A stretch of DNA of 64,000 bases from an uncultured Paracoccaceae bacterium (GCA_947500055.1 CANMQO010000003.1:1-64000); one strand, 5' to 3'. Shown: positions 26,011-35,861, counted from the first letter of the stretch. A program made the numbers and translations. The notes: generated by a model from the sequence alone, not told the origin.

Positions 26011-27318
26011 TCAATTCTTCGCCCGCTTGGCGCGCAGCCCGGCAAAATAATCAACGCGCTTCTTCAACTCACGTTCAAATCCGCGATCCACAGGCAGGTA
26101 ATAAACGCCGCGCTTCGTCCCGTCGGGGAAATAGTTCTGGCCGGAAAACCCATCTTCTGCGTCGTGATCATAGGAATAGCCCGCACCAAACCCCTGTTCC
26201 TTCATCAGGGTTGTGGGGGCGTTCAGGATATGGGCAGGTGGCGGCGCGGACCCTGTCTTCTTGGCCGCCGCCACAGCAGCTTTATAGGCCACATAAGTCG
26301 CATTCGATTTCGGGGCGAGTGCCAGATAGGTCACCGCCTGCGCCAACGCCAACTCACCCTCGGGCGACCCCAACCGTTCATAGGTTTCCCAGGCCTGCAA
26401 ACAGACGGCCTGCGCCTGCGGGTCAGCCAGCCCGATATCCTCGACCGACATGCGGGTGATGCGGCGGGCCAGAAAACGTGGGTCTTCGCCCCCCGCCAGC
26501 ATCCGGGCAAACCAGTAAAGGGCAGCATCCGGGTCCGACCCGCGCACAGATTTGTGCAGTGCCGAAATCAGGTTGTAATGCTCGTCGCCCGATTTGTCGT
26601 ATTTGACCGCGCGCTTCATCAGGCGCTTGGTCAAATCATCGGTGGTCAGCCTGGCGTCCACTTTCCACGCGCTCACTTGCTCGATCAGGTTCAGCAGGGC
26701 ACGGCCATCACCATCCGCCATCTCCAACAACGCATCACGGGCATGGCCATCCAGAGGCAGCCGTTTGCCCAGTTCCTTCTCCGCCCGTTGGGCCAACATT
26801 TCGAGATCCTTCAGATCCAGCCGGGTCAGGATGAAAACCTGACTACGGCTCAACACCGCAGCATTCAGCTCAAAACTGGGATTTTCCGTGGTCGCACCGA
26901 CCAAAAGGATCGTGCCATCCTCCATATAGGGCAGAAAACCATCCTGCTGCGCCTTGTTGAACCGATGTATCTCATCCACAAAAAGCAGCGTGCCCTTGCC
27001 GTTCTGGCGGCGTATCTTGGCCGCCTCGAACACTTTGCGCAGTTCGGGCACGCCTGTAAAAATCGCGCTGATCTGGACAAAATGCAGGTCGGTCTCATCG
27101 GCCAGCAGGCGGGCAATCGTGGTCTTGCCGACACCGGGCGGACCCCAGAAAATCAGCGATGACAATGTGCCAGAGGCCAGCATCGTGCCAAGCGGCGCAT
27201 CCGAGCCAAGTACCTGCTGCTGACCAATCACGTCCGACAGCTTTGCCGGACGCAAGCGATCCGCAAGCGGGCGGGGTGCACCCTCTGGAACGGCAGCAGT
27301 GTTGAACAGATCAGCCAT
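26011..27318 (-). CDS. rarA: Replication-associated recombination protein A (RarA/MgsA)
   Basis: RarA is an AAA+ ATPase that acts at stalled forks. Walker A is GPPGVGKTTIARLLA (about residues 59-73), Walker B LLFVDEIHRFNKAQQD, sensor 1 VGATTENPSF. The C-terminal tetramerisation region includes RGSDPDAALYWFARML and GLADPQA. Length is 435 residues. It is the first gene of the minus-strand run that continues through crcB to ATP12. Confidence 0.95.
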   Translation of the reverse strand: MADLFNTAAVPEGAPRPLADRLRPAKLSDVIGQQQVLGSDAPLGTMLASGTLSSLIFWGPPGVGKTTIARLLADETDLHFVQISAIFTGVPELRKVFEAAKIRRQNGKGTLLFVDEIHRFNKAQQDGFLPYMEDGTILLVGATTENPSFELNAAVLSRSQVFILTRLDLKDLEMLAQRAEKELGKRLPLDGHARDALLEMADGDGRALLNLIEQVSAWKVDARLTTDDLTKRLMKRAVKYDKSGDEHYNLISALHKSVRGSDPDAALYWFARMLAGGEDPRFLARRITRMSVEDIGLADPQAQAVCLQAWETYERLGSPEGELALAQAVTYLALAPKSNATYVAYKAAVAAAKKTGSAPPPAHILNAPTTLMKEQGFGAGYSYDHDAEDGFSGQNYFPDGTKRGVYYLPVDRGFERELKKRVDYFAGLRAKRAKN

Positions 27319-27349
27319 GCCAGCAACATATGCCTTATGTAAAAAAGCG

Positions 27350-27376
27350 AAAGCCCCGCCGATCAGGCGGGGCTTT
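27350..27376 (-). terminator. Rho-independent terminator after rplQ
   Basis: AAAGCCCCGCC pairs with GGCGGGGCTTT across a 5-base loop. On the minus strand it is followed by CGCTTTTTTAC. It lies 24 bases past the rplQ stop and closes the rplO-to-rplQ ribosomal block. Confidence 0.88.
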
Positions 27377-27399
27377 GAAATTGAACGGGTTAGGGAAAA

Positions 27400-27819
27400 T
27401 TAATCTTCCGCAGCCTCATATTCGGCCAGACGGGCCTTGTCGGCAGCACCCTTGGCATCCACGTCGCGATCAACGAATTCAATGATCGCCATCGGGGCCA
27501 TGTCACCGTAACGGAAACCGGCCTTCATGATGCGGATGTAGCCACCCTGACGCTCAGCGTAACGTGGGCCAAGAACTTCGAACAGTTTGGCCACGTCCTT
27601 ATCCTGCTTGAGCTGTGCCGCAGCCTGACGTCGGGCGTGCAGATCGCCACGCTTGCCCAGCGTGACCAGCTTTTCAACGACCCGGCGCAATTCTTTTGCC
27701 TTGGGCAATGTTGTCTTGATCTGCTCATGCTCGATGAGCGAGCCAGCCATGTTCGACAGCAGCGCCTTGCGGTGCTCATGTGTGCGGTTCAGGCGGCGGT
27801 AACCTCTTGCGTGACGCAT
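27400..27819 (-). CDS. rplQ: 50S ribosomal protein L17
   Basis: L17 lies near the exit tunnel of the large subunit. The start [24 protein letters not shown] is the family signature. [25 protein letters not shown] follows. Length is 139 residues, with the acidic C-terminal extension seen in alphaproteobacteria. GGAGATATCAAA precedes the ATG. It is the last gene of the alpha operon here. The 138 bases between it and rpoA hold several hairpins. Confidence 0.97.
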   Translation of the reverse strand: MRHARGYRRLNRTHEHRKALLSNMAGSLIEHEQIKTTLPKAKELRRVVEKLVTLGKRGDLHARRQAAAQLKQDKDVAKLFEVLGPRYAERQGGYIRIMKAGFRYGDMAPMAIIEFVDRDVDAKGAADKARLAEYEAAED

Positions 27820-27857
27820 TTTGATATCTCCTAATCGTCTTTATGCTTTGTCTGGCA

Positions 27858-27953
27858 GGGGATGCGTGTCCCCCACTCTCCTTGGGGCAGGAATGCCCGG
27901 TCATTCCTCGCATAAGCGAGCATTGTCGTAAGATGGGTTTAAACCCATCTTAC
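27858..27953. repeat. Array of hairpins between rpoA and rplQ
   Basis: Four inverted repeats lie in a row: GGGGA/TCCCC (27858-27873), GGAATG/CATTCC (27890-27907), CTCGC/GCGAG (27907-27920), and a perfect palindrome with 13-base arms, GTAAGATGGGTTT and its complement (27928-27953). The last begins four bases after the rpoA stop. It has the same layout as the REP-like unit between rplR and rpsE (GTAnGnTGGGTTT), so the two are probably related. Confidence 0.65.
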
Positions 27954-27957
27954 ATTC

Positions 27958-28974
27958 TTAAAACTGGTCTTCGAACTTCTTGGCCAGGTCCTCGATATTG
28001 TCGGGCGGCCAATCTTCGACATCCATACCCAGATGCAGACCCATACCCGACAGCACTTCCTTGATCTCGTTCAGGGATTTGCGGCCAAAGTTCGGGGTGC
28101 GCAGCATCTCTGCTTCGGTCTTCTGGATCAGATCGCCGATATAGACAATATTGTCGTTCTTCAGGCAGTTTGCAGAGCGGACAGACAGTTCCAACTCGTC
28201 CACTTTCTTCAGCAGCAGCGGGTTGAATTCCAGACCGTCATCATCCTGACCGGCAGTTGCGGATTCAGGCTCATCAAAGTTGACGAAGATGGACAGCTGA
28301 TCCTGCAGGATACGGGCGGCATAGGCCACGGCATCGTCAGGGGTCAGCGACCCGTCGGTCTCAACCTTCATGGTCAGCTTGTCATAATCCAGCACCTGAC
28401 CTTCACGGGTCGGCTGCACATCATAGCTGACTTTCTTGACCGGCGAATAGATCGCATCGATCGACATCATGCCGATGGGGGCGTCTTCCGGCTTGTTCTT
28501 GTCCGCAGAGACATAGCCCTTACCGGTATTCACGGTCAGTTCCATGTAAAGATCGGCGCCATCATCCAGGTGACAGATCACGTGATCCTTGTTGAGGATC
28601 TCGATACCTGCTGTCTCGGAAATATCAGCCGCCGTCACAACGCCAGGACCTTTGGCCTGAACGCTCAGACGCTTGGGGCCTTCGACTTCCATGCGGATCG
28701 CGACACCTTTGAGGTTCAGCACGATATCGGTGACGTCTTCACGCACACCGGAGACGGATGAAAACTCATGCAGCACATTGTCGATCTGCACAGCCGTGAT
28801 CGCAGCACCTTGCAGCGATGACATCAGAATGCGGCGCAGGGCGTTGCCCAATGTCAGACCAAAACCACGCTCCAGTGGTTCTGCAATTACAGTTGCCTGA
28901 CGCATCGGGTCATTGCCCGGCTTGACGTCCAATTGAGTTGGCTTGATCAACTCAGCCCAGTTCTTGTGGATCAT
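27958..28974 (-). CDS. rpoA: DNA-directed RNA polymerase subunit alpha
   Basis: The alpha subunit nucleates RNA polymerase assembly and contacts UP elements and activators. The N-terminal domain (about 1-235) shows [17 protein letters not shown]. After a linker, the C-terminal domain (about 250-330) shows [15 protein letters not shown] and [18 protein letters not shown]. Length is 338 residues. The ATG at 28974 is preceded by GGAGGGACAT. The track's earlier start adds four residues. The leader between rpsK and rpoA holds two overlapping hairpins. Confidence 0.98.
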   Translation of the reverse strand: MIHKNWAELIKPTQLDVKPGNDPMRQATVIAEPLERGFGLTLGNALRRILMSSLQGAAITAVQIDNVLHEFSSVSGVREDVTDIVLNLKGVAIRMEVEGPKRLSVQAKGPGVVTAADISETAGIEILNKDHVICHLDDGADLYMELTVNTGKGYVSADKNKPEDAPIGMMSIDAIYSPVKKVSYDVQPTREGQVLDYDKLTMKVETDGSLTPDDAVAYAARILQDQLSIFVNFDEPESATAGQDDDGLEFNPLLLKKVDELELSVRSANCLKNDNIVYIGDLIQKTEAEMLRTPNFGRKSLNEIKEVLSGMGLHLGMDVEDWPPDNIEDLAKKFEDQF

Positions 28975-29043
28975 ATGTCCCTCCATACCAGTCTGCCCTC
29001 ATGTCCAAAAAGGCAAACGCCCGAGGTTTCAAAAAGACGTATT

Positions 29044-29084
29044 GGGGCCGTGCAAAATGCACGACCCCAAAGCGTTTGGGTCGT
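29044..29084 (-). promoter_or_regulatory. Two mutually exclusive hairpins in the rpoA leader
   Basis: Reading the minus strand after rpsK, the first hairpin is ACGACCC-AAA/TTTGGGTCGT (29061-29084). The second is GGGG-CGTGCA/TGCACG-CCCC (29044-29068), followed within ten bases by CTTTTTG. They share 29061-29068 and cannot form together. The layout looks like an antiterminator-terminator or a processing switch. Function is inferred only. Confidence 0.45.
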
Positions 29085-29473
29085 TATACGCGGCGACGCT
29101 TTGGTGGGCGGCAGCCGTTATGGGCCATTGGGGTCACGTCACGGATCGATGTGATGTTGAACCCAACAGCCGCCAATGCGCGCAGCGCAGATTCGCGACC
29201 GGAACCGGGGCCCTGCACTTCGACTTCGAGCGTTTTCACGCCATGATCCTGTGCTTTCTTGCCCGCGTCCTCAGCAGCCATCTGGGCAGCATAGGGTGTG
29301 GATTTCCGCGAACCCTTGAAACCCATCGTGCCCGCAGACGACCATGAAATGGCGTTGCCCTGCACGTCAGAAATCAGGATTTTTGTGTTGTTGAAAGAAG
29401 AGTTCACATGAGCAACGCCAGCGGCGATGTTCTTGGAGACCTTCTTTTTGGTGCGTTTGGTATCACGTGCCAT
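29084..29473 (-). CDS. rpsK: 30S ribosomal protein S11
   Basis: S11 forms part of the platform of the small subunit near the mRNA exit. [22 protein letters not shown] and [26 protein letters not shown] are family signatures, and the protein ends in PPKRRRV. Length is 129 residues. AGGAGG precedes the ATG. Its stop is followed by the hairpin pair upstream of rpoA. Confidence 0.98.
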   Translation of the reverse strand: MARDTKRTKKKVSKNIAAGVAHVNSSFNNTKILISDVQGNAISWSSAGTMGFKGSRKSTPYAAQMAAEDAGKKAQDHGVKTLEVEVQGPGSGRESALRALAAVGFNITSIRDVTPMAHNGCRPPKRRRV

Positions 29474-29485
29474 TGATCAGCCTCC

Positions 29486-29854
29486 TTATTTCTTCTTGCC
29501 GGCAATGGCCTTTGCAGGGCCTTTGCGTGTGCGTGCGTTTGTATGTGTACGCTGACCGCGGACGGGCAGGTTACGACGATGGCGCAGGCCGCGGTAACAG
29601 CCCAGATCCATCAGGCGCTTGATGTTCATCTGTGTCTCGCGACGCAGGTCGCCTTCAACCATCAGATTGGCGTCGATATATTCACGGATCGACAGGATCT
29701 CGGCATCCGACAGATCATTAACGCGGCGGGCGCGGTCGATCTTGACGGCTTCACAGATTTCTTCGGCTTTGGTGCTGCCGATTCCGGTGATGTAGGTCAG
29801 GGCGATTGGAACCCGCTTTGCAGTCGGGATGTTTACGCCGGCAATACGTGCCAC
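29486..29854 (-). CDS. rpsM: 30S ribosomal protein S13
   Basis: S13 sits in the head of the small subunit and bridges to the large subunit. The protein begins [14 protein letters not shown] after a GTG start at 29854, preceded by AAGGAATT. The track adds 23 upstream residues that do not belong to the family. The C-terminal [22 protein letters not shown] is diagnostic. Length is 122 residues. It is separated from adk by 262 bases with hairpins. Confidence 0.97.
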   Translation of the reverse strand: MARIAGVNIPTAKRVPIALTYITGIGSTKAEEICEAVKIDRARRVNDLSDAEILSIREYIDANLMVEGDLRRETQMNIKRLMDLGCYRGLRHRRNLPVRGQRTHTNARTRKGPAKAIAGKKK

Positions 29855-30116
29855 GTGTGCAATTCCTTTTCGTTGCGGGTCCGTGATGCCAGACCCTTTT
29901 TTCACAACGGAAGCCCGGACCAAAAGGCGCCGGGCTGCGTCATATCAGGTAGTCGTCAAATCAAGGGCGCGACCCAAGACCGACAGATTGATTCCCTTGC
30001 GGAATGGCGCTGTTTAGGGGGCAATGAATAAATGGTCAATAGACGCCGCGCGACACAAAGGATTTTCTCCAAAATCCTTTCATGCGGCATAATTTTCGTC
30101 CGAAAATTATGTGCGC
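29855..30116. repeat. rpsM-adk gap with three hairpins
   Basis: No gene is seen in this gap. AGCCCGG/CCGGGCT (29912-29936) is a 7-base stem with a wide loop. Nearer adk are two strong tandem hairpins: AAAGGATTTT-CTCC-AAAATCCTTT (30057-30080) and CATAATTTTCG-TC-CGAAAATTATG (30088-30111). The pair ends five bases before the adk stop codon, so it lies just behind adk on the minus strand. The arrangement resembles the tandem hairpins behind the phosphatase and metC genes, but the sequence differs. Confidence 0.65.
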
Positions 30117-30761
30117 CTAGCCCAACGCCCTGGCGATGCTTTCCGCAACCTCATCCATGCTGGCCAGCCCATCCACGGATTTCAGATCACCCTTGGCATA
30201 GTAATAGCCCACAAGCGGGCTGGTCTGCTTGTAATAGGCCATCAGCCGGGTACGCAGGCTTTCCTCATTATCGTCGGCACGTCGCTCAATCTGCGACGAC
30301 CCGCAATTGCTGCATTTGCCATCAGCAGGGATCGGCTTGGTGTTGTCATTATAGACCTCACCACAATCCTTGCAGGTGGCGCGGGCGGTGATGCGATCCA
30401 CCAACGCGTCATCATCAACCTGCATCTCGATCACACAATCGAGGTTTTCACCCATATCGAGCAGTAACCGCCCCAAGGCGTCTGCCTGCGCAAGAGTGCG
30501 CGGGAAGCCATCAAAAATATATCCACCGCCGGGATTATCGGACTCAAGTTGCTCACGGATCAGGCCGATGACAATCTCGTCTGTAACAAGATCACCGCGG
30601 TCCATGACCGCCGCAACCATCTTGCCCATCTCGGTGCCACTGGTGCGGGCCGCACGGAGCATGTCGCCCGTGCTCAACTGCACCATGTTGCGTTCGTCCA
30701 CCAGCTTGCGTGCCTGTGTCCCCTTACCCGCCCCTGGCGGTCCCAGCAGTATGATATTCAT
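30117..30761 (-). CDS. adk: Adenylate kinase
   Basis: Adenylate kinase interconverts AMP, ADP and ATP. The P-loop is GPPGAGKGT (7-15). The AMP site shows STGDMLRAA and [11 protein letters not shown]. The lid carries four cysteines (Cys130, Cys133, Cys150, Cys153), so it probably binds zinc, unlike the E. coli enzyme. Length is 214 residues. It overlaps the secY stop (ATGA). The position after secY in the ribosomal block is normal for alphaproteobacteria. Confidence 0.97.
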   Translation of the reverse strand: MNIILLGPPGAGKGTQARKLVDERNMVQLSTGDMLRAARTSGTEMGKMVAAVMDRGDLVTDEIVIGLIREQLESDNPGGGYIFDGFPRTLAQADALGRLLLDMGENLDCVIEMQVDDDALVDRITARATCKDCGEVYNDNTKPIPADGKCSNCGSSQIERRADDNEESLRTRLMAYYKQTSPLVGYYYAKGDLKSVDGLASMDEVAESIARALG

Positions 30762-32119
30762 CTACGCGATGGTCCTTTACGTTTATTGGAGCCACGTTTG
30801 CCGCGTAGCTGAGATTTTTCAATCAGACCTTCGTACTGATGGGCCACAAGATGTGACTGGATTTGTTGGATCGTATCCATCCCCACCGACACAATAATCA
30901 GGATCGACGTGCCGCCAAAGTAGAACGGTATCGACAATTGAGCACGAATAATCTCGGGCATCAACGCCACAAGCGCCAGATAACCGGAACCCAGAACAAG
31001 GATACGGGTCACCACATAATCGAGATAGTCCTGCGTCTTCTTGCCGGGGCGGATACCGGGTACAAAACCATTCTGGTTTTTCAGGTTCTCGGCCACATCC
31101 TCGGTCTTGAACGCAACTTCACGCGTGTAGAAATACGTGAAAAAGATGATCATCCCGCCAAAGAAGATCAGATAAAGTGGCTGACCGGGGCCGAAATAGG
31201 CCAGCACCGTGGACATGATCGGGCTGGTGGACCCGCCACTGAACGTGCTGATCGTTGTGGGCAGCAGCAGCAGCGCCGAGGCAAAGATTGCCGGGATCAC
31301 ACCGGCCGGGTTCACCTTGATCGGCAGGTGGCTGGTGGAGCCGTCATAAACCTTCATGCCGCGCTGCTGGCGGGGGTATTGAATATGGATCTTGCGCAGG
31401 GAGCGCTCCATGAACACCACAAAGGTCAGCACGGCGATCACCATGATGATGATCCCGACGATAACCAGCGGGCTGATCGCGCCTGACCGGCCCTGCGACA
31501 GGAACTGCGCCATGGCAGCCGGGATTTCAGCGATGATGCCGACAAAGATGATCAATGAGATACCATTGCCGATACCGCGCGCCGTGATCTGTTCACCCAG
31601 CCACATCAGGAACATGGTGCCGCCAACGATTGTGACCATGCAGGCGATGCGGAAGAACATGCCGGGATCAGAGGCAAGACCGCCCGCCTCAAGGCTGACT
31701 GCAAGGCCATAAGCCTGTGCCGTGGCCAGCGCCACGGTGCCATAACGGGTATATTGGTTCAGTTTGCGGCGACCCTGCTCACCCTCTTTCTTGAGGTTTT
31801 TCAGCGGCTCCCACATCGATCCGAGCAGCTGCATCACGATCGAGGCCGAGATATAAGGCATGATCCCAAGGGCGAAAATCCCCATGCGGGACAAGGCGCC
31901 ACCGGTGAACATCGACAGGATACCACCGATGCCGGATTGGGCGTCTTCCATGAACTGGCGCAGGGCCAGACCGTCAATGCCGGGGATCGGGATATAGGTG
32001 CCAAGTCGGTAAACGATCAGCAATCCAACTGTGAAAAAAATGCGCTGGCGCAATTCAGTTGCTTTGCCAAAGGCGCTCCAACTGACATTGGCGGCCATTT
32101 GCTCTGCTGCAGAAGCCAT
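30758..32119 (-). CDS. secY: Preprotein translocase subunit SecY
   Basis: SecY is the channel for protein export and membrane insertion. Ten membrane segments fit the 453 residues. Family stretches include [24 protein letters not shown] at the start, [14 protein letters not shown], and [17 protein letters not shown] in the cytoplasmic loop. It lies between rplO and adk as usual. A strong hairpin occupies the gap to rplO. Confidence 0.97.
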   Translation of the reverse strand: MASAAEQMAANVSWSAFGKATELRQRIFFTVGLLIVYRLGTYIPIPGIDGLALRQFMEDAQSGIGGILSMFTGGALSRMGIFALGIMPYISASIVMQLLGSMWEPLKNLKKEGEQGRRKLNQYTRYGTVALATAQAYGLAVSLEAGGLASDPGMFFRIACMVTIVGGTMFLMWLGEQITARGIGNGISLIIFVGIIAEIPAAMAQFLSQGRSGAISPLVIVGIIIMVIAVLTFVVFMERSLRKIHIQYPRQQRGMKVYDGSTSHLPIKVNPAGVIPAIFASALLLLPTTISTFSGGSTSPIMSTVLAYFGPGQPLYLIFFGGMIIFFTYFYTREVAFKTEDVAENLKNQNGFVPGIRPGKKTQDYLDYVVTRILVLGSGYLALVALMPEIIRAQLSIPFYFGGTSILIIVSVGMDTIQQIQSHLVAHQYEGLIEKSQLRGKRGSNKRKGPSRR

Positions 32120-32139
32120 AAGGGGCCCTTTTTATGCTC

Positions 32140-32173
32140 AACGCCGCTGCGGGGTTCCCCGGTCAGCGGCGTT
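32140..32173 (-). promoter_or_regulatory. Hairpin between rplO and secY
   Basis: AACGCCGCTG pairs with CAGCGGCGTT, and inside it CGGGG pairs with CCCCG, giving one long stem. No T-run follows on the minus strand, so a processing or attenuation site is more likely than a terminator. It lies in the 106-base gap in front of secY. Confidence 0.6.
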
Positions 32174-32225
32174 TTGGAAAACTCGAAGAGTTATGTAGGC
32201 GACCGGCTGGTCACCCACAAGGGTT

Positions 32226-32699
32226 TTACTCAGCCGCTGCCGGTGTTGTGACGGTCAATGTGCCGCCAGCCTTTTCCACCGCCTCGACAGCACCTTTTGA
32301 GGCACCTGTCACGGTGATCGTGGCCTTCGCCTTGAAATCACCTTTCGCCAGAACGCGGATACCGTCCTTCTTGCGGCGGACAAGACCGGATGCGACCAGC
32401 GCGTCTTCGGTGATCTCTGCCTTGGCATCCAGCTTTTTCTCGTCGATGAATTTCTGGATCAGACCCAGGTTGACGACAGCAAATGCCTTGCGGTTCGGCT
32501 TGTTAAAGCCACGCTTTGGCAGACGCTGGTAGAGTGGCATCTGGCCGCCCTCGTAGCCTTTGATCGCTACACCGGAACGTGATTTCTGACCTTTGATACC
32601 ACGACCACCGGTCTTACCCATGCCGGAACCCGGACCACGGCCAATACGCTTTTTACGCTGTGTGGCGCCTGGGTTGTCGGAAAGTTCATTCAGTTTCAT
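32226..32699 (-). CDS. rplO: 50S ribosomal protein L15
   Basis: L15 is a late-assembling large-subunit protein. The start [26 protein letters not shown] and the [11 protein letters not shown] loop are diagnostic. Length is 157 residues. The ATG at 32699 has GGAGAAG upstream. The track's longer start is not supported. Normally rpmD lies directly upstream. Here rpmD is about 4.2 kb away, behind three unrelated genes. A candidate promoter at 32796-32824 may serve this block. Confidence 0.97.
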   Translation of the reverse strand: MKLNELSDNPGATQRKKRIGRGPGSGMGKTGGRGIKGQKSRSGVAIKGYEGGQMPLYQRLPKRGFNKPNRKAFAVVNLGLIQKFIDEKKLDAKAEITEDALVASGLVRRKKDGIRVLAKGDFKAKATITVTGASKGAVEAVEKAGGTLTVTTPAAAE

Positions 32700-32795
32700 G
32701 TCGCTTCTCCTTTTGCCGGAACTGGCCCCCAGCGACGGGAGTGGCCAAACACGGCGTTTCATACTGAGTCGGGGCACATACCTACCGACCAGCGG

Positions 32796-32824
32796 CGTAT
32801 AGACGGATGTTCAGAGTGGATCAA
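32796..32824 (-). promoter_or_regulatory. Candidate promoter for the rplO-to-rplQ block
   Basis: On the minus strand TTGATC (-35) and TATACG (-10) are spaced by exactly 17 bases, giving a leader of about 90 bases before rplO. The same -10 with 17-base spacing is found before rpmC. Two of six positions in each box differ from consensus. The rest of the gap 32700-33036 holds an inverted repeat CAATATC/GATATTG (32965-32985) and no gene. Confidence 0.45.
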
Positions 32825-33036
32825 GTACCCGATAGAGAATGCAAAAGAATGGCCGCAAAGATGGCTCAGCCAATCCGAAACTTTCCGACCAAGATGCCTG
32901 TCGAATGGACATGATTAAAACTACCGCAAGTCTAACTTCCGGCGACTGCACCTCATCATACGCCCAATATCGAAGGTTGATATTGCAGTAACCACCTGAT
33001 TCAGTGACGCGTACACCCTTCGTCGCAAAACAGCCG

Positions 33037-33939
33037 ATGGATCAAAAGGAACCAGCATTGAACCTCATTCGCATTCTTACCCTGCTCATTCTTATTGCGA
33101 CAGGGTACATCTGGTATGCTTACCCTTCGGCCGAGGTCAGGCTGAAACGACTGGCGGCGCGCAATCTGGCTTGTGGCGAAACAGGGCAACCTTGCCTGAT
33201 CGAAGTGGGGTCTTACAATGTGCTCTTGCCTCGCGGAAAGGGTCCGTTTCCTGCGGTTCTTTTCTTTCACGGTTCAGGTCTGAATGGTGCCAGCGTCATC
33301 GGATCACAGAAAATCGCAGAACCTCTGTTAAAAAGGGGATATGCCTTGATCGCCCCAACCGCGCTGGATGTTACATATGTTGGCGACAGGCGCGCAACCG
33401 GGTGGAATTGGGACGGGCAGCGCAATGATCGGGATGATTATCACTTCGTTCAGAATCTTCTGGATGATGCAATCGCGAGGTTTTCCCTTGATGAGGACAA
33501 ACTGATCGTTGCGGGGTATTCGAATGGCGCGACATTCGTGTGGTATCTGGCGTGCCAAGGCGTCGACGACCGGTTGCGGCACTTTGCCCCAATCGGTGGA
33601 ACACCGTCGCGCGGGCATCCTCTGTCATGTGCGGACATTCCACCCAATTTCCACCTTTTTCATACACATGGCCAAAACGACAGGGTTGTTCCCTTACAGG
33701 GAACCAGACCAACAACAAGGCGTGGATGGATGGGTGCATTGGAGGCGATCAGGTTTCTTAAGGCCGCTGCTGATTGTTCACAGGTAACCCGTGGGGATGC
33801 GCACGACGTGGCGCATTCAATCATGTGGCGTCAATGTCGGTCAGGAACGGAATTTCGTCTGGATGTGACCGATGATGGTCACGCGGTTCCCTTATCATGG
33901 GCAGATGATGCCGTTAGCTGGCATCAACAGCAGCGGTGA
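33037..33939 (+). CDS. PHB depolymerase/LpqC-like esterase, membrane-anchored or secreted
   Basis: This is an alpha/beta hydrolase of the esterase-PHB depolymerase type. A hydrophobic N-terminus (LIRILTLLILIATGYIWYA) acts as signal or anchor. The oxyanion region is LFFHGSGLNG. The nucleophile serine is in AGYSNGATF, with later THGQNDRVVP (Asp) and DDGHAVP (His). The start is uncertain: ATG at 33037 has no ribosome site, whereas TTG at 33058 follows AAGGAA. It lies on the plus strand inside the split ribosomal operon, opposite to its neighbours. Substrate unknown; a polyester or aryl ester is likely. Confidence 0.72.
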   Translation: MDQKEPALNLIRILTLLILIATGYIWYAYPSAEVRLKRLAARNLACGETGQPCLIEVGSYNVLLPRGKGPFPAVLFFHGSGLNGASVIGSQKIAEPLLKRGYALIAPTALDVTYVGDRRATGWNWDGQRNDRDDYHFVQNLLDDAIARFSLDEDKLIVAGYSNGATFVWYLACQGVDDRLRHFAPIGGTPSRGHPLSCADIPPNFHLFHTHGQNDRVVPLQGTRPTTRRGWMGALEAIRFLKAAADCSQVTRGDAHDVAHSIMWRQCRSGTEFRLDVTDDGHAVPLSWADDAVSWHQQQR

Positions 33940-33991
33940 CCAGCGCCCAATTGCGCACAACGAAAAGGGTTGTGAAACTACTGTGGCGAGA

Positions 33992-35692
33992 TCACCTCTC
34001 AGCGTCTCGCAAAGCCTGCACCATCTCCAGCGGGCAATCGAGGGTCCAGCGCAACCCGCCCGGATCGAAATCCAGATCAACCTCGGCATTCAGGCCCTGG
34101 CGGGCCATTGCCCCCAGCACGACGGAGCCAAATCCCTTCGACGTCGGCGGGGTGACTTCTGGCCCACCCTGCTCAATCCAGGAAATCTGCAAACGGTCCT
34201 CGCCGCCATCCGATTGGTTCACGGACCAGATGACATCCACCGTCCCCGTCTTCGTTGAAAGGGCCCCGTGCTTGCCCGCATTCGTCGCCAGTTCGTGAAC
34301 GGCCATGCCGATGGTCTGGGCGGCAGCCGGGATCAAATGGACGGTTGGGCCCGATAAATTGATGCGATCACCCAGCAATTCGCCAAAATGCGACAGTTGT
34401 GATCGGGCCAGATCATTTAGAGGAACCCAGCGCCACTTGTTATGAACCAATGTGTCATTGCTCGCCGACAGGGCCTCGATACGTTTGGAAAAATCCTGAA
34501 CAAAGGTTTTGGGGCTGTGAGTGGCCGTTTGACGGGCAATGGCACGGACAACCGCCAACAGGTTCTTTGAACGGTGATTGACCTCATGCATCAGCAGCCG
34601 GATCTGTTCATTGGCCTTCTCGGTGGCGGCGGCACTGGCTGCACTTTGACGGGCGCGGGCCGCAAGGCCCCAGGCAAGGGCTGTCAACAAAAGCGACAAC
34701 AAGATGCCAGCAGCGGCAATCACCTTTGGCCCCGATGAAAACGCTTCGGCCTCGAATGCGGGTTTTGAGGCGGTCTGCAAGGTCCAGACCCGGCCAAACA
34801 GGGGCAATTGCTGAACATGGCTGAACCGGCGACCCTCAATCGGCGCATCATCCAGGCTTGAAGACCGAAACAACAATGCCGCTGGGTCCGGCGCAGGGGC
34901 ATCATAAAGCGCGATATCCATCACGGTAAGAGGGGCGCCATCATTTGCTGAAAGCAGGCGGTTCATCAAATCACCCAATCGAAACACGCTGACAATCAGG
35001 CCGGTCGTGACGGCAGCAGTCTCTGCATTGACGCCAGCGGGGCGGTCGCCTGATACTGGAAGCATGACAAGGACACCCGCCTGCACGTCGCTATCCGCCG
35101 CGTCAGGTTCTTCCTGAACCAATGTGATCTTGGCCGTCATGCTGGCTTCGCCGGTCTCAATGGCACGATCCACGGCTGCGCGGCGCAATGCCTCCGAATA
35201 GATATCAAAACCAATGGCGCGCTGGTTTCGGGAATCAAGCGGCTCAAGATAGACAACCGGGACATAGAAATCTCGCGGCTCCGGCGGCCGGATGGCGAAT
35301 GCGGACCAGTCCGTGGCACGCATGTCCGCGACAAAAGCGGCGCGTTCCGCCGCGCCGCGCAGCACAGCGTTATAGCCAACCCCCTGAATGCCAGGGTAAT
35401 TCTCCTGCATGGCCTGACCGGTCACATAAGCCGCCCATTCAGCGCGGGTGACCTGATCCGAGGCATGAAACAGACCCACACCACCACGCAGAAACTGGCC
35501 ATAGGCCTGCATTGTCGTTCTGATATCGGCCTGCAGACCCTGACTCTCGCGCTCGAAACGCAACTGGCCCTGATGGGCAACACGGTTGCTTTCATAGCGC
35601 CAGGCCACAAAACTCGCCGTCAATGAGATGACAAGAACAAGAAGAACCGATCGCCAGTCCCTGAGAAACAGTATCTTTGCTGCGGTCTTCAT
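33992..35692 (-). CDS. CHASE-domain sensor histidine kinase of the HWE family
   Basis: This is an inner-membrane sensor kinase. A first membrane segment (about 14-31) is followed by a periplasmic CHASE domain (about 55-260). A second segment (about 325-345) leads into a kinase domain of HWE type. The H-box is EVNHRSKNLLAVVRAIA with His373, the N-box HELATNAGKHG with Asn471, and the family W-x-E motif is W505-I-E507. There is no receiver domain and no response regulator nearby, so the partner is elsewhere. The ATG at 35692 fits the membrane topology. The track adds 67 residues. It lies inside the split ribosomal operon. Confidence 0.87.
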   Translation of the reverse strand: MKTAAKILFLRDWRSVLLVLVISLTASFVAWRYESNRVAHQGQLRFERESQGLQADIRTTMQAYGQFLRGGVGLFHASDQVTRAEWAAYVTGQAMQENYPGIQGVGYNAVLRGAAERAAFVADMRATDWSAFAIRPPEPRDFYVPVVYLEPLDSRNQRAIGFDIYSEALRRAAVDRAIETGEASMTAKITLVQEEPDAADSDVQAGVLVMLPVSGDRPAGVNAETAAVTTGLIVSVFRLGDLMNRLLSANDGAPLTVMDIALYDAPAPDPAALLFRSSSLDDAPIEGRRFSHVQQLPLFGRVWTLQTASKPAFEAEAFSSGPKVIAAAGILLSLLLTALAWGLAARARQSAASAAATEKANEQIRLLMHEVNHRSKNLLAVVRAIARQTATHSPKTFVQDFSKRIEALSASNDTLVHNKWRWVPLNDLARSQLSHFGELLGDRINLSGPTVHLIPAAAQTIGMAVHELATNAGKHGALSTKTGTVDVIWSVNQSDGGEDRLQISWIEQGGPEVTPPTSKGFGSVVLGAMARQGLNAEVDLDFDPGGLRWTLDCPLEMVQALRDAER

Positions 35693-35861
35693 GTGCGAAA
35701 TGCGGCACCAATCCGGGTTGGAATTGGGACACTCTTGCACACAACCATATGGTGCGTACAGCGATAAAGCACACGCTGAATTGCGGTCGTCGATCTGGGA
35801 TGGCATGACGATCGGCGCAGGGCAAACTGCCGTTGACCGCCGGCTGGCCAACGGCAGTTGT

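Noticed and set aside
25711-27162. 483-residue plus-strand ORF
   Set aside because: It lies antisense to crcB and rarA, both clear family members. Its sequence is rich in Arg, His and Gln with no domain, as expected for a shadow frame.
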